From Hyphomicrobiales bacterium (GTDB lineage Bacteria > Pseudomonadota > Alphaproteobacteria > Rhizobiales > Beijerinckiaceae), in the NCBI GenBank assembly GCA_900466745.1, contig UBNE01000003.1, forward strand, positions 343,365-407,364: DNA of 64,000 bases, read 5' to 3'. A program made the position numbers and the translations under genes. Position 1 is the first letter of the stretch; each line of letters begins with the position of its first letter. The notes below the pieces were generated by a model. It saw only the letters and a list, made by a program, of their open reading frames with translations, ran no database searches and was not told the DNA's origin. Of the stretch, positions 41,103-50,852 are shown in pieces.

Positions 41103-43580
41103 ATGCACGCTCAGGGGTTGGGTTGGTTTGGCGGCAAGGCCCTTGCCGCACTGCTGCTGGCGGGTACGGCGCTCGCCACACTTGCCGGAATGGCGACCGC
41201 TGAGGCGCAGGCGCCATCGCGGCGGGCAGCGGGCGCAGGCAGGCCTTTCAGCATCGGCCCGCAATCGCTCCCGAACGCCCTGACGCTTTTTGGACAGCAA
41301 TCGGGCTTGCAGGTTTCCGTCGACGCTGCGGCGGTCCGGGGCTTGAGCTCGCCCGGGGTCTCCGGGACGTTGACGGCTCAGGCAGCACTCGGTCGACTGC
41401 TCGCTGGAACGGGCCTCGGCTACCGCCTCACAGATGCGCGCACGGTGGTCATTGCCAAGCCCGGCAGCGCCGGCGCGGTCAACACGCCGGATGGGTCGAT
41501 CGCGCTCGACATGATCGAGGTACAGGGAGAATCCGCCTGGGGACCCGTACAAGGCATCGTCGCCAGCCGTAGCGCCACCGGCTCCAAGACCGATGCTCCG
41601 TTGATCGAAGCGCCGCAGTCGATTTCGGTCGTCACTGCCGATCAGATCCGCGCTCAGGGCGCGACGACGGTCGGCGAGGCGCTGCGCTATACGCCCGGCA
41701 TCGATTCCGAAGCCTATGGCAATGACGTCCGCTTTGGCCATTTCACCGTGCGGGGTTTCCAGGTCGACAAGTTCCAGTTCGTCGACGGCCTGAAATTCCC
41801 GGCCGGCGGCTATGCGATTGCCCGGATCGACCCTTTCGGGCTGGAGCGGGTCGAGGTGCTGCGCGGCCCGACCTCCGGGCTCTACGGGCAGAACGTTCCG
41901 GGCGGTATGATCAACCTCGTCAGCAAGCGTCCGAGCGCGACGCCGGTGCGCGAGGTCGAGATCGGCACCGGCCATCCCGGTCGCATCGCCGGCGCCTTCG
42001 ATATCGGCGATGCGATCACCCCCGACAAGACCCTGCTCTACCGCATCATCGGCGCCGGCAGCTTCGCCGATACCATGATCGACAAGACCACCGACCAGCG
42101 CCTGTTCATCGCGCCGTCCTTCACCTATGCGCCGACGGCCGATACGACGCTGACCATCCTCTCGCATCTGCAGAAGGACAATGTCGACGGCTGGAGCGGC
42201 ACCTTCCTGCCGATGGAAGGTACACTGCGCCCCAATCCGAACGGACGGTTCCCGCGCAGCACTTTCGTCGGCGAGCCTGGCTATGATCATTACCGGCGCG
42301 ACCAATATGCGATCGGCTACGAGTTCGAGCATCGCTTCTCGCCGGATCTGATCTTCCGCTCGCGCACGCGTTATGCCGATCTCGAAGTCGATGCGCCGAA
42401 CCTCTACCCGAGCGGCCTTGATCCGGTGGATTTGCGCACGCTCAACCGCTCGACGCTGCGCTTCCACGACCATGTCCGCAACCTGACGATGGACAACAAC
42501 ATCGAGGCGCGCTTCGCGCTCGGTCCCACCCGCCATACGCTGCTGGTCGGAGCCGACTATCAGTGGCTGCGGGACCGCGACAGGTTCTTCGGCGATACCG
42601 GCCCGACGCCGCCGATCGACATTTACAACCCCGTTCGCGGTGCCCTCCTGCCCTCGCTGGTGCCCTGGACCGACAACAGGATCACGCAGCGGCAGCTCGG
42701 CGTCTATGTCCAGGACCAGATCAAGCGCGACAACTGGTTGCTCACGCTGGGCGGCCGTCGCGACTGGGCCGAGGCCGAGACGGCCAGCATGCTGGCCCCT
42801 TCCGTGCCGGTGAAGACGACCGATACCGCTTATACCGGCCGCGTCGGCCTGTCCTATCTCTTTGCCAGCGGGCTTGCGCCTTATGTCAGTTACTCGACTT
42901 CCTTCGAGCCGGCCACCGGCGCGACCTTCGAAGGTAAGCCCTTCGAGCCGACGACAGGCGAGCAATACGAGGCCGGCATCAAGTTCCAGCTGCCCGGAAG
43001 CAAGATTTTCCTGAGCGCCGCCATCTACGAGCTGAAGCAGCAGAACGTCGTCACCGACGACACCCGGCCGAACGCACCGCTCTTCAGCCAGATCCAGGAG
43101 GGCGAGATTCGCGTGCGCGGCGTCGAGCTCGAAGCCAAGGCCTCGTTCCTCGACGGCTGGGACCTGATCGGCTCCTACACCTTCGCCGACGCGGTTACGA
43201 CCCAGAGCAACACCACCGTGGGCGGCATTCCCGTCCAGGGCCGGGACGTCCCGAGCATCCCAAAGCATCAGGCCGCGCTCTGGGCGAAATACACCTTCGG
43301 CGGCGGCCCGCTCGCAGGGCTCGGGCTCGGCGCGGGCATCCGCTATCGCGGGAGTCTTTACGCTGACAACATCAACACCATCCGCGTGCCGGACGTCACG
43401 CTCGTCGATCTTGCGCTGAGCTATGATTTTGGCAAGCGCAACCCGGAGCTGAAGGGGCTGACGCTCAATGTCAACGCCAGCAATCTGTTCGACCGCACCT
43501 TCATCGCCAATTGCTCCTCCGGCGTCTGCTACTTTGGTGGCGCTCGCACGGTGACGGCGAGCCTCAACTACAAATGGTGA
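41103..43580 (+). CDS. fecA: TonB-dependent ferric-siderophore receptor with signalling domain (FecA/FpvA type)
   Basis: The 825-residue outer-membrane receptor has a signal peptide (about 1-36), an STN signalling domain (about 48-98, FSIGPQSLPNALTLFGQQSG), the plug with EAPQSISVVTADQI and VRGFQVDKFQFVDGL, and a beta-barrel ending in SLNYKW with the usual terminal aromatic residue. The STN domain contacts FecR, so this is a transducer as well as an importer. The plug wording is that of hydroxamate/ferrichrome-like receptors. ATG at 41103 has AAGAGGT upstream. The next gene begins inside its last codons (ATGGTGA). Confidence 0.93.
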   Translation: MHAQGLGWFGGKALAALLLAGTALATLAGMATAEAQAPSRRAAGAGRPFSIGPQSLPNALTLFGQQSGLQVSVDAAAVRGLSSPGVSGTLTAQAALGRLLAGTGLGYRLTDARTVVIAKPGSAGAVNTPDGSIALDMIEVQGESAWGPVQGIVASRSATGSKTDAPLIEAPQSISVVTADQIRAQGATTVGEALRYTPGIDSEAYGNDVRFGHFTVRGFQVDKFQFVDGLKFPAGGYAIARIDPFGLERVEVLRGPTSGLYGQNVPGGMINLVSKRPSATPVREVEIGTGHPGRIAGAFDIGDAITPDKTLLYRIIGAGSFADTMIDKTTDQRLFIAPSFTYAPTADTTLTILSHLQKDNVDGWSGTFLPMEGTLRPNPNGRFPRSTFVGEPGYDHYRRDQYAIGYEFEHRFSPDLIFRSRTRYADLEVDAPNLYPSGLDPVDLRTLNRSTLRFHDHVRNLTMDNNIEARFALGPTRHTLLVGADYQWLRDRDRFFGDTGPTPPIDIYNPVRGALLPSLVPWTDNRITQRQLGVYVQDQIKRDNWLLTLGGRRDWAEAETASMLAPSVPVKTTDTAYTGRVGLSYLFASGLAPYVSYSTSFEPATGATFEGKPFEPTTGEQYEAGIKFQLPGSKIFLSAAIYELKQQNVVTDDTRPNAPLFSQIQEGEIRVRGVELEAKASFLDGWDLIGSYTFADAVTTQSNTTVGGIPVQGRDVPSIPKHQAALWAKYTFGGGPLAGLGLGAGIRYRGSLYADNINTIRVPDVTLVDLALSYDFGKRNPELKGLTLNVNASNLFDRTFIANCSSGVCYFGGARTVTASLNYKW

Positions 43581-44473
43581 CCGGCTGCCGGCCGCGGCAC
43601 GGCGCAGGCGGATGGTCGCGCCGAGGATGCCTTGCTGCCGCGGCCGGCCTCGCTCTGGTCCGCCCCGGCCGGGCGGCCGCGCCGGCACGTCTCGCGGTGC
43701 TCGACTGGGCGATTCTCGATGCGGTGCTGGCACTGGGGGGAACGGTGGCCGCGGTGGCGGAGCCGGACGGCTATTGCCGCCAGACCCCCGGCCCGGCGCT
43801 GCCGCCGGAAACGGTCGATCTCGGGCTCCGGGACCAGCCCAATCTGGAGCTGCTCCAGCGGCTCGCGCCGGATCTGATCCTGCTCCCCTCCTGGCAGCGC
43901 GTCGACCTGCCGCGCCTCGCCCGTATCGCTCCGGTGTTCAGCGTCGCGGCTTATGGCAGCGTCGCGCCTCTGGCGGAAGCGAAGGCTGCTCTGCTCGCGG
44001 TCGGCGCCCGGCTCGGACGCGAGGCCGAGGCACGGCGGGCGCTTGCGGCTACGGAGCGGGAGCTTCGCGAAATTCGAGCCAGACTCGCCTCGCGGCAGGG
44101 GGCCTCGGTGCAGATCGTCAGCCTACTCGATCAGAGCCATGCCTGGGTCTTCGCCGCTGGTAGCCTGTTCCACGACGTGCTGGCGCGGCTCGGCCTCGTC
44201 AACGCCTGGAGCAGGCACCGCGATGCCGTCGTGACGATCGGCCTCGAACAGCTCGCGCGCCATCCTGACGCCTGGATCGTCTGTCTGCGGCCCACCCATC
44301 CACCGCTGCTCGCAGAGGTCGCCGCGAGCCGGCTCTGGTCGAGCCTGCCGGCCAGCCGCCATGGCCGCGTCGCGTTGCTGCCGCCGCTGCTTGCCTTCGG
44401 CGGATTGGCGACTGCGCGCCGTTTCGCGGGCGAACTCGGCGCAGCGCTGACGGGCAGGACATCCCTTGGCTGA
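43574..44473 (+). CDS. fhuD: FhuD-like periplasmic siderophore-binding protein
   Basis: The 299-residue protein has a twin-arginine-like leader (WSRRGCLAAAAGLALV) and then the class III binding-protein fold: RLAVLDWAILDAVLALGG, DLGLRDQPNLELLQRLAPDLIL and a long linking helix. It would carry ferric siderophore from the receptor to the membrane permease. The ATG is in the ATGGTGA overlap with fecA. It overlaps the permease start by eight bases. The order matches fhuD-fhuB systems. Confidence 0.88.
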   Translation: MVTGCRPRHGAGGWSRRGCLAAAAGLALVRPGRAAAPARLAVLDWAILDAVLALGGTVAAVAEPDGYCRQTPGPALPPETVDLGLRDQPNLELLQRLAPDLILLPSWQRVDLPRLARIAPVFSVAAYGSVAPLAEAKAALLAVGARLGREAEARRALAATERELREIRARLASRQGASVQIVSLLDQSHAWVFAAGSLFHDVLARLGLVNAWSRHRDAVVTIGLEQLARHPDAWIVCLRPTHPPLLAEVAASRLWSSLPASRHGRVALLPPLLAFGGLATARRFAGELGAALTGRTSLG

Positions 44474-46436
44474 GCAGCCGCGTACCGGAATGCTGCGGGT
44501 GCTATGCTGGCTCGCCGCTCTGCTCTGGGCTGCGCTCGCTGCGGCCCGGATCGGTATCTTGCCTGGCGCGGCTATCCCGCTTCCCGGTGACCTTGCAGCG
44601 ATCCTGTTGGCCGAAGCCATCCTGCCCCGGCTCGCGGCCGGGCTCCTCGCAGGGGCGGCGCTGGCGCTGGCCGCGACGATCTTCCAGGAGGCGCTGCGCA
44701 ACCCGCTTGCCGAGCCCTCGACCATCGGCGTCTCGGCCGGAGCTTATCTCGCCCTTGTGCTGACGGCCCGCTTCGCGCCCGAGCTTCTGCCGGGCTGGAG
44801 CGGCCCGGTCGCGCTCGGCGGGGCAAGCATCACAGGGGCGGCGGTTCTCGCCCTGGCTTGGCGCGGCCGCTTCTCGCCGCTCTCGCTGATCCTCGCCGGG
44901 CTGCTGATCGGGCTCTATTGCGGATCGGCCGGCAGCGTTCTCTCGCTGCTGGACTTCGAGTCGCTGTCGCGTTTCTCGGCCTGGAATGCCGGCTCGCTCG
45001 TTCAGAACGGCTGGGGCGGCGTCGCCATGATGGGCCCCTGGCTCATCCTCGCCTGCATGGCCGCGCTCCTGACGGCGCGGCCCTTTGCACTCATCGCGCT
45101 CGGCGACGAGGTTGCGCGCGCGGCGGGTATCCGCGTTGGGTCGTTGCGGCTCTTCGCCTTCTCGCTTGCTGTCGGTCTCAGCGCCATTGCCGTCGCGGCC
45201 GTCGGCGTCATCGGCTTCGTCGGGCTGCTCGCACCGCAGCTCGCCCGCGCCCTCGGCGCGCGCCGCTATGCCAGCCGTCTCGGTCTCGCCCCGATTCTGG
45301 GCGGGCTGATCCTGAGCCTCGCCGACCTCCTCGCGCAGCTTCTACCATCGGCCTCCGAAATCCCAGCTGGCGCGATCACCGCCGCACTGGGCTCACCGCT
45401 GCTGCTCCTGCTCACCCGCAGGGTTCGGTCGCCGTCACCTGCCGACAGACTCGTCGAAACAGGGGGCGGATGGACCGGCCTCTACCCCGCGGAGGCCATG
45501 CCGATCGCGCTGGCCGTCCTAGTTGGCCTCATTTTCGTATCGCTTGCCGCCGGCCGCGGCACAGAGGGCTGGCACCTCGATCTCGGTGAGACGCTGGCCG
45601 CCGTGTCGCCATGGCGCGGACCGCGTCTGTTCGCGGCTCTCGGAGCCGGTGCGGCGCTAGCGGTGGCCGGCAGCCTGCTGCAACGCCTCACCAACAACCC
45701 GTTCGCCAGCCCGGAGCTGCTGGGGCTCGGGGCGGGAGCGACATTCGGCATCATCCTGCTGATGCTGGTCGCTGCGGATTACGGCCGCGCGGAGCGGTTC
45801 ATTGCCGCAGCCGGCGGCGCCGGCGCGGTTCTGGCCGCGCTCCTCGCCTTCGGCCGCCGTGATGGCTTCTCCGACGAGCGCATGCTGCTCGCGGGCATTG
45901 CGCTCGCGACCTTTTCGGCAGCCGTGACCACCGCGCTGACGAGTAGCGGCGACCCGCGACTGATGGGGCTCATCGTCTGGATGTCGGGCTCGACCTATCG
46001 CGCAGAGGCAAGCGACGCTGCTCTGCTCTGTGGGCTCGCCTTGCTGACGCTCGCCATCACGCTGCTCCTTGATCGCTGGCTGCGCCTGCTGCCGCTCGGC
46101 GGCAGCGCCCGCGCGCTCGGCCTCGATCATAGCCGAGCGCGCGGCACGATCCTGACGATCGCAGCGCTGGCGACGGGCGGCGCGGCCCTCATCGTCGGCC
46201 CCTTCAGCTTCGTCGGCCTGCTTGCGCCGCGCATCGCCCGGCTGCTGGGCATGCGAAACCCCGGCTGCGAGACGGCGATGGCCGCGATCGTCGGCGGCGG
46301 CATCATGGTCGTCGCCGACTGGCTCGGCCGCAACCTGCTGTTTCCCTACGACATCCCCGCCGGGCTGCTCGCCGCGCTGGTCGGCGGGCCGCCGCTCGCA
46401 TTCCTGATTCTGCTCAACAAGGCACCACACCGATGA
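44466..46436 (+). CDS. fhuB: FhuB-like double-length siderophore ABC permease
   Basis: The 656-residue membrane protein is two FecCD-type permeases in tandem, with the loop RNPLAEPSTIGVSAGA in the first half and NNPFASPELLGLGAGA in the second, as in FhuB. About 20 helices are predicted. It acts as the whole channel for the FhuD-delivered complex. Start is TTG at 44466 within the fhuD end, and the stop overlaps the next gene (ATGATGA). No FhuC-type ATPase gene is present, so the ATPase must come from another locus. Confidence 0.92.
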   Translation: MAEQPRTGMLRVLCWLAALLWAALAAARIGILPGAAIPLPGDLAAILLAEAILPRLAAGLLAGAALALAATIFQEALRNPLAEPSTIGVSAGAYLALVLTARFAPELLPGWSGPVALGGASITGAAVLALAWRGRFSPLSLILAGLLIGLYCGSAGSVLSLLDFESLSRFSAWNAGSLVQNGWGGVAMMGPWLILACMAALLTARPFALIALGDEVARAAGIRVGSLRLFAFSLAVGLSAIAVAAVGVIGFVGLLAPQLARALGARRYASRLGLAPILGGLILSLADLLAQLLPSASEIPAGAITAALGSPLLLLLTRRVRSPSPADRLVETGGGWTGLYPAEAMPIALAVLVGLIFVSLAAGRGTEGWHLDLGETLAAVSPWRGPRLFAALGAGAALAVAGSLLQRLTNNPFASPELLGLGAGATFGIILLMLVAADYGRAERFIAAAGGAGAVLAALLAFGRRDGFSDERMLLAGIALATFSAAVTTALTSSGDPRLMGLIVWMSGSTYRAEASDAALLCGLALLTLAITLLLDRWLRLLPLGGSARALGLDHSRARGTILTIAALATGGAALIVGPFSFVGLLAPRIARLLGMRNPGCETAMAAIVGGGIMVVADWLGRNLLFPYDIPAGLLAALVGGPPLAFLILLNKAPHR

Positions 46437-47239
46437 TGACAGCCAATGAAGCCGGGCTTCCGGCGATCAATCCGCAGGACGAGACCCTTTCGCCGTATTT
46501 CCGGGTGATGCGCGTCGTTCGTACCGAACAGGTTACGCCACGCCTGCGGCGCCTCGTTCTGGGCGGCGCACCATTGGACGGTTTTTTCTTCGAATGCCCG
46601 CCGGACAGTCTCGCTCCGCATGTGCATCTCGAAATCCCGCCGCCCGGCATCACGGCGCCGCTCTGGCCGCGCCTGCGTGGCGACAGCAGTCTGCGCGTAA
46701 GGAAAGCGTCTGGACCGAACGCCTCGATCGAACGGGTCTACAGCCTGCGCTGGGTCGATCATGCGTCGGCGGAGGTCGCGATCGATGTCGTCCTGCATGG
46801 CGACGGCCCTGGAGCGTCCTTTGGTGCCCGAGCCGTCGCCGGCGATCCTTGTGGCGTCTGGTGGCCGCATGGCCGGCGTATTCCCGATGCCGATTGGTTC
46901 CTGCTCGGAGCCGACCAAACCGGCCTGCCCGGCCTGGCCTGGATTCTTGAACGGCTTCCCGCCGATCGTCAGGGGCGGGCCTTCGTCGAGATTCCCCACC
47001 CGGACGAGAAGCAGCCATTAGTGGGCCCGCAGGATCTGAAGGTGGTGTGGCTGCTGCCCGACGATCCACACACGCTGTGCGAGCATATGCTAAGCACGCA
47101 GCCGCCGGCCGGCACCTCGCCCTTCATCTGGTTCGGTGGCGAGGCGTCGCCCGCCCGCGCGGTTCGCCGACATGTGCGCCAGGTACTACGCTTTGAGCCC
47201 GACGCGTTCGAGATCGTGAATTACTGGCGGATGATATAA
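46433..47239 (+). CDS. Siderophore-interacting protein (FAD-dependent ferric-siderophore reductase, ViuB/YqjH type)
   Basis: The 268-residue cytosolic flavoprotein has the FAD motif RVYSLR (101-106), VVLHGDGPGASFGARAV and a C-terminal NAD(P)H-binding half containing LLGADQTGLPGLAWIL and WFGGEASPARAVR. Such enzymes reduce ferric siderophore so iron is released. It overlaps fhuB by four bases and ends the iron operon. The receptor, binding protein, permease and reductase together form a nearly full uptake route, lacking only the ATPase. Confidence 0.92.
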   Translation: MMTANEAGLPAINPQDETLSPYFRVMRVVRTEQVTPRLRRLVLGGAPLDGFFFECPPDSLAPHVHLEIPPPGITAPLWPRLRGDSSLRVRKASGPNASIERVYSLRWVDHASAEVAIDVVLHGDGPGASFGARAVAGDPCGVWWPHGRRIPDADWFLLGADQTGLPGLAWILERLPADRQGRAFVEIPHPDEKQPLVGPQDLKVVWLLPDDPHTLCEHMLSTQPPAGTSPFIWFGGEASPARAVRRHVRQVLRFEPDAFEIVNYWRMI

Positions 47240-47334
47240 TTATTTGAATACACTTATATGCTATTAATTATATTTCAATATATACTGTTTCTACGATACA
47301 ATATTGGTGCCCAAAGGTTGAGAATCAACGCAGC

Positions 47335-47466
47335 CAGCATGAGATGAGGGCTGCGAGGCAAAGCGAAGCCAGATAGTTCCTTGCGAGCTCGATGGCATTG
47401 CGCGCGCGATAGCGCCTGGGGTCGAAGGGATGGACGAACCTGAGATCGTAGCCGACGATCAAACGT
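47335..47466 (-). mobile_element. Remnant of an IS5-family transposase C terminus
   Basis: Read leftward it encodes RLIVGYDLRFVHPFDPRR then YRARNAIE joined to LARNYLASLCLAALISCWLR and a stop. YRARN...E and the RNYLAS/LAS-WLR tail are the end of IS5-group (IS427-like) transposases. The roughly 20 residues normally between these blocks are missing, so it is internally deleted. No inverted repeats or target duplication are visible. Confidence 0.6.
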
Positions 47467-47866
47467 TAGGCCGAGGCGATCACGTGGCTGGGGACGAAAT
47501 GGCCGAGTTGAGGTCCCGAGCCGGCACGCATTTGCGTGAACCCTTCCGCGAGGGGGGCGGGCGTGGACTGGCGGCCGTTTATTATGCAGAGTATCCCGCC
47601 GTGGAACTGCGCATCATCGGTATGACAGAGCCGAGCCGCGGGTGCCGGGGATGACCGATATTTGGGGCACGCCGCTGACCTGGGAAAGGTGGCCTCAAGG
47701 CGAGCTGGTAATGGCGGTTTCGATTGGACCTCCCACGATTGTTGGAAATCGGCAGCCTGTCGCGCCGTCGCAGCATCTGGCGGCAATGCTGTATCGTTTC
47801 ACGACATACGTATTCGGGATGGCTTTGGGTAAAGCTTATCTTTAATCGTTTCTCAATAGCTGGTAT

Positions 47867-47883
47867 TGTAGAACGATTCTCGG
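47867..47883. promoter_or_regulatory. Possible Irr-type iron box upstream of the GGDEF-EAL gene
   Basis: TGTAGAACGATTCTCGG contains TAGAA-CGA-TTCT, the core of the iron control element, though the outer T/A tracts are weak. It is about 265 bases before the GGDEF-EAL start. Tentative. Confidence 0.3.
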
Positions 47884-48148
47884 AAAATTATGCGATGACT
47901 TGACAATGGTCGACAGTATCCGATCATATCGGTAGATCGACCCCGCGGCACAGGTGACAGTCGCTCGGGGCACGAACGGTTTGGGACGATAAGCTTTCCA
48001 CCGACCGGGCGTAAGCAACGCGACGGCTCTCAGTCGATCCGCGCTCCGCTCCGGTCGTCTACCGAGACAGGTCTTCATATATTTTTAGCACTCTGAAAGC
48101 ACCGATGTCATAGGCTGCTCAGCCTGCGGCTGGCGAACGGGCCGAGGT

Positions 48149-49876
48149 TTGACGGCGGACTGCATGACTCCACCATTTTCCATGGAAAAGGCTCTCCTGA
48201 GCGCGGTCCTGGAACATGTCGAGCAGGGAATTCTGATGGTCGATGCCGATGGCCGCGTGGCCGTCTGCAACCAGCGCGCGATCGACCTGCTGGGCCTGCC
48301 GCCTGATCTGATGCGCTCCAATCCTCTGTTCGAAGACGTCAAGCGATGGCAGATGGAACAGGGAGAATTCGGCACGGTCACGGCATCGCTGCTTCGCGCC
48401 ATCAAGTATGAAGGCATAAACGTCGAAATCCTGGACTATGAAAGGCAGCGGCCGAACGGGACGGTTCTGGAGGTTCGGACGAACCGCCTTCCCAATGGCG
48501 GGATGGTGCGTACCTTTACCGACATAACCGAACGGAAATCCGCCGAAGCAGCCATTCGACGCGCCGCCACTCACGATCCATTGACGGGGCTGGCCAATCG
48601 GGCGCTGTTCCAGTCGCGCCTCGAGGAAGCGCTGGCGAATGCGGAAGCGAGCCGGTCCGGGGTGGGGCTGCTGCTGCTCGACCTCGATGACTTCAAGGAC
48701 GTCAACGACACCCTCGGCCACGCGGTCGGGGACCTCCTCCTCCAGGAAACGGCGTTGCGGCTCAGCAGCCTCGTCCGCAAGAACGACACCGTCGCGCGGT
48801 TGGGAGGCGACGAGTTCGCCGTCATTTTCGCGGAGATCTCCCAGGTCTCGGACGCGAGCACGCGCGCTTCGGCGATCGTGGAGGCCCTGAGAGCCCCCTT
48901 CTTCCACGAGGGGCGGGAATTATCCGTCGCCGCCAGCATCGGGGTGGCAGCCTTCCCCGAGCATCATCGCGCGCCGGTCGAGCTGATGAAGGATGCCGAC
49001 ATCGCGCTTTACCGCGCGAAAGAACAAGGCCGCGGCCAGACCGCCGTCTACACCAGCGCGGCCAGAGCGGCGATGGAGCGCCGGGTGACGATCGCGCGCG
49101 AGGTGCGCGAAGGGCTGGCGGCCCGGCAGTTCCGCCCGGGCTATCAGCCCAGGATTTCCCTGAAGACGGGACGGATCGCCGGGTTCGAGGCCCTTGCGCG
49201 CTGGCAGCATCCGGCGAAAGGGCTGCTGTCTCCGGATTATTTCGGCTCCGTCTTCGCGGAGCACGAGCTTTCGATCGCGCTGGGCGAGGAGGTGATCCGC
49301 CAGGCGGCCGCCGATGTCCGGTCATGGCTGGATCAGGGCCTCGAATGCGGCCTGGTGGCGGTAAACCTGTCCTCGGCCGATTTTTCCGATCCGGGCCTCG
49401 CGGTGAGGATCCTTCGCATGTTGGAGGAGGCAGGCGTCCATCCGGCCTGCTTCGAGGTCGAAGTCACCGAAACGGTCTTTCTCGGGCGCAGGACGGCGAC
49501 GGCTTCCTCGATATTGAACGAGCTGCACAAGGCCGGCGTCTCCATCGCCCTGGACGATTTCGGCACGGGGTTCACTTCGCTCACCCACCTCAAGCAATAC
49601 CCGGTCGATCACATCAAGATCGACCAGAGCTTCGTGCAGAATCTGATCGACGACCGCGTCGATGCCGCGATCGTCACCGCGATCGTCAATCTCGGCCATG
49701 CCATGGGCCTGCACACCACGGCGGAAGGCGTCGAAACCATCGAGCAGGCAGAGCGCTTGCGGAAAGCCGGCTGCGATTTCGCCCAGGGCCGCCTCTATGC
49801 GGAGCCGCGGTCCGGCGCAGAGGTGCCGCGGATCATCCGGTCCTGGTCCTCGGACCGGCGCACAAGCATGGGCTAG
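48149..49876 (+). CDS. PAS-GGDEF-EAL cyclic-di-GMP turnover protein
   Basis: The 575-residue protein has a PAS sensor (about 15-128), a diguanylate cyclase domain with intact GGDEF (219-223) and an inhibitory RxxD site (210-213), and an EAL phosphodiesterase domain (EAL at 347-349, DDFGTG and KIDQSFV present). Both activities look possible, so it could make or break down c-di-GMP. No membrane helix is seen, so it is cytosolic. Start is TTG at 48149; ATG at 48164 is an alternative. It stands alone as a transcript. Confidence 0.9.
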   Translation: MTADCMTPPFSMEKALLSAVLEHVEQGILMVDADGRVAVCNQRAIDLLGLPPDLMRSNPLFEDVKRWQMEQGEFGTVTASLLRAIKYEGINVEILDYERQRPNGTVLEVRTNRLPNGGMVRTFTDITERKSAEAAIRRAATHDPLTGLANRALFQSRLEEALANAEASRSGVGLLLLDLDDFKDVNDTLGHAVGDLLLQETALRLSSLVRKNDTVARLGGDEFAVIFAEISQVSDASTRASAIVEALRAPFFHEGRELSVAASIGVAAFPEHHRAPVELMKDADIALYRAKEQGRGQTAVYTSAARAAMERRVTIAREVREGLAARQFRPGYQPRISLKTGRIAGFEALARWQHPAKGLLSPDYFGSVFAEHELSIALGEEVIRQAAADVRSWLDQGLECGLVAVNLSSADFSDPGLAVRILRMLEEAGVHPACFEVEVTETVFLGRRTATASSILNELHKAGVSIALDDFGTGFTSLTHLKQYPVDHIKIDQSFVQNLIDDRVDAAIVTAIVNLGHAMGLHTTAEGVETIEQAERLRKAGCDFAQGRLYAEPRSGAEVPRIIRSWSSDRRTSMG

Positions 49877-49977
49877 CCGTTCAACCTCGCGCCTGTCCGG
49901 CTTCGCTTCGGGATGAGGGGCCCGCGGTTTCGCGGCGCAGGCGCGCTCAGCGCTCCGGCCGTCCTGCGTCCCTGGGA

Positions 49978-50760
49978 TCAGGCTTCGGCGGAGAGCTGCG
50001 AGCCGATGGTCGCCGCCGTCCGGCGCAGGGCCGGCAGGATGTTGTCGAGCAGTTGCTGGCGCGGGCCGGCGCCGCGCAGGACGAGGCTGCTGAGGGCGGC
50101 CTCGGTCCGGCCCTCGACGACGATCGGCACCGCCACGGCCCAGATCTGGGACTGGTAGACGGCGTCGAGATAGCGCTCATGCGCGAAGGCGTAGCCGTCG
50201 CGCCGCGCCGCGGCGAGCCGGTCGTCGAGCCCTTCCCAGAGCTCGGGCGAAGCGTCCCAGGGCTCCTGCGACTGCCGCAGCCGCGCGAGCTGGGCCTGCA
50301 AGGCCTCCGGCGCGAGACCGGCGAGCTGCACGATGCCGACCCCGGTCGCGAGCAGGGGGATGCGCGCGCCGAGCCGGCCGGGGATGGAGAGGCCCTTGGC
50401 GTTGCGATTGGTGTAGATGATCACCATCGCATCGTCCTCCAGCGTCGCCAGATTGGACGGCCAGCCGATCTCGGCCCGCAGATTCTCGATCAGCGGCTCG
50501 GCGAGCTGGAGCAGCCGCGAGGTCGCGTCGTAGCCGCTGCTCAGCAGCTTGGTCCGCGCGGTGACGCCGAAGGTCACGTTGTCGGCGCGGCGATAGGCGT
50601 AGCCGGCATCGATCAGCGTCTCCAGGATCCGCACGACCGTCGGCTGGGGCAGCTTCGCGGCCCGCGCCAGATCGGTGGCGGTGATCGGCCCGTGCTCGCT
50701 GACGAGGCGCAGGATCGTCAGGCCGCGGGTGATGGCGCGAACGGGTTCAAAGGAAGCCAT
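49978..50760 (-). CDS. IclR-family transcriptional regulator
   Basis: The 260-residue protein has the N-terminal winged helix (ITRGLTILRLVSEHGPITATDLA, LPQPTVVRILETLIDAGY) and an IclR ligand domain. It is the last gene on the minus strand after the E1-like dehydrogenase and probably regulates that operon, perhaps through the inverted repeat ATTGTA...TACAAT at 56122-56139. It differs clearly from the IclR pair at 24704-26439. The shape of its ligand pocket cannot be judged here. Confidence 0.9.
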   Translation of the reverse strand: MASFEPVRAITRGLTILRLVSEHGPITATDLARAAKLPQPTVVRILETLIDAGYAYRRADNVTFGVTARTKLLSSGYDATSRLLQLAEPLIENLRAEIGWPSNLATLEDDAMVIIYTNRNAKGLSIPGRLGARIPLLATGVGIVQLAGLAPEALQAQLARLRQSQEPWDASPELWEGLDDRLAAARRDGYAFAHERYLDAVYQSQIWAVAVPIVVEGRTEAALSSLVLRGAGPRQQLLDNILPALRRTAATIGSQLSAEA

Positions 50761-50852
50761 GGACGCGTCGACGGGCTCCTCGTGGCGACAGGGGACGGAT
50801 CGTTGCCGCCGGCGGGACCGGCGGCGGGGAGGCGGGCATCATCTCCGGCACT

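Larger units (their letters stand above)
47240..48148. other. 909-base region after the iron operon
   Basis: It opens with about 80 AT-rich bases, then a transposase remnant on the minus strand (47335-47466), then low-quality frames with no recognisable protein. Two short plus-strand frames (47430-47654 and 47642-47845) lack a good start site and family likeness. An Irr-like box lies at 47867-47883. The base composition is lower in GC than the flanks, consistent with decayed inserted DNA. Confidence 0.5.

Noticed and set aside
41037..43733. An 898-codon minus-strand open frame opposite fecA
   Set aside because: It is an antisense shadow of the TonB receptor; no motif or plausible start was seen.
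47430..47845. Two short plus-strand frames between the iron operon and the GGDEF-EAL gene
   Set aside because: They have no convincing ribosome binding site or family likeness, and they overlap or adjoin decayed insertion-sequence DNA.
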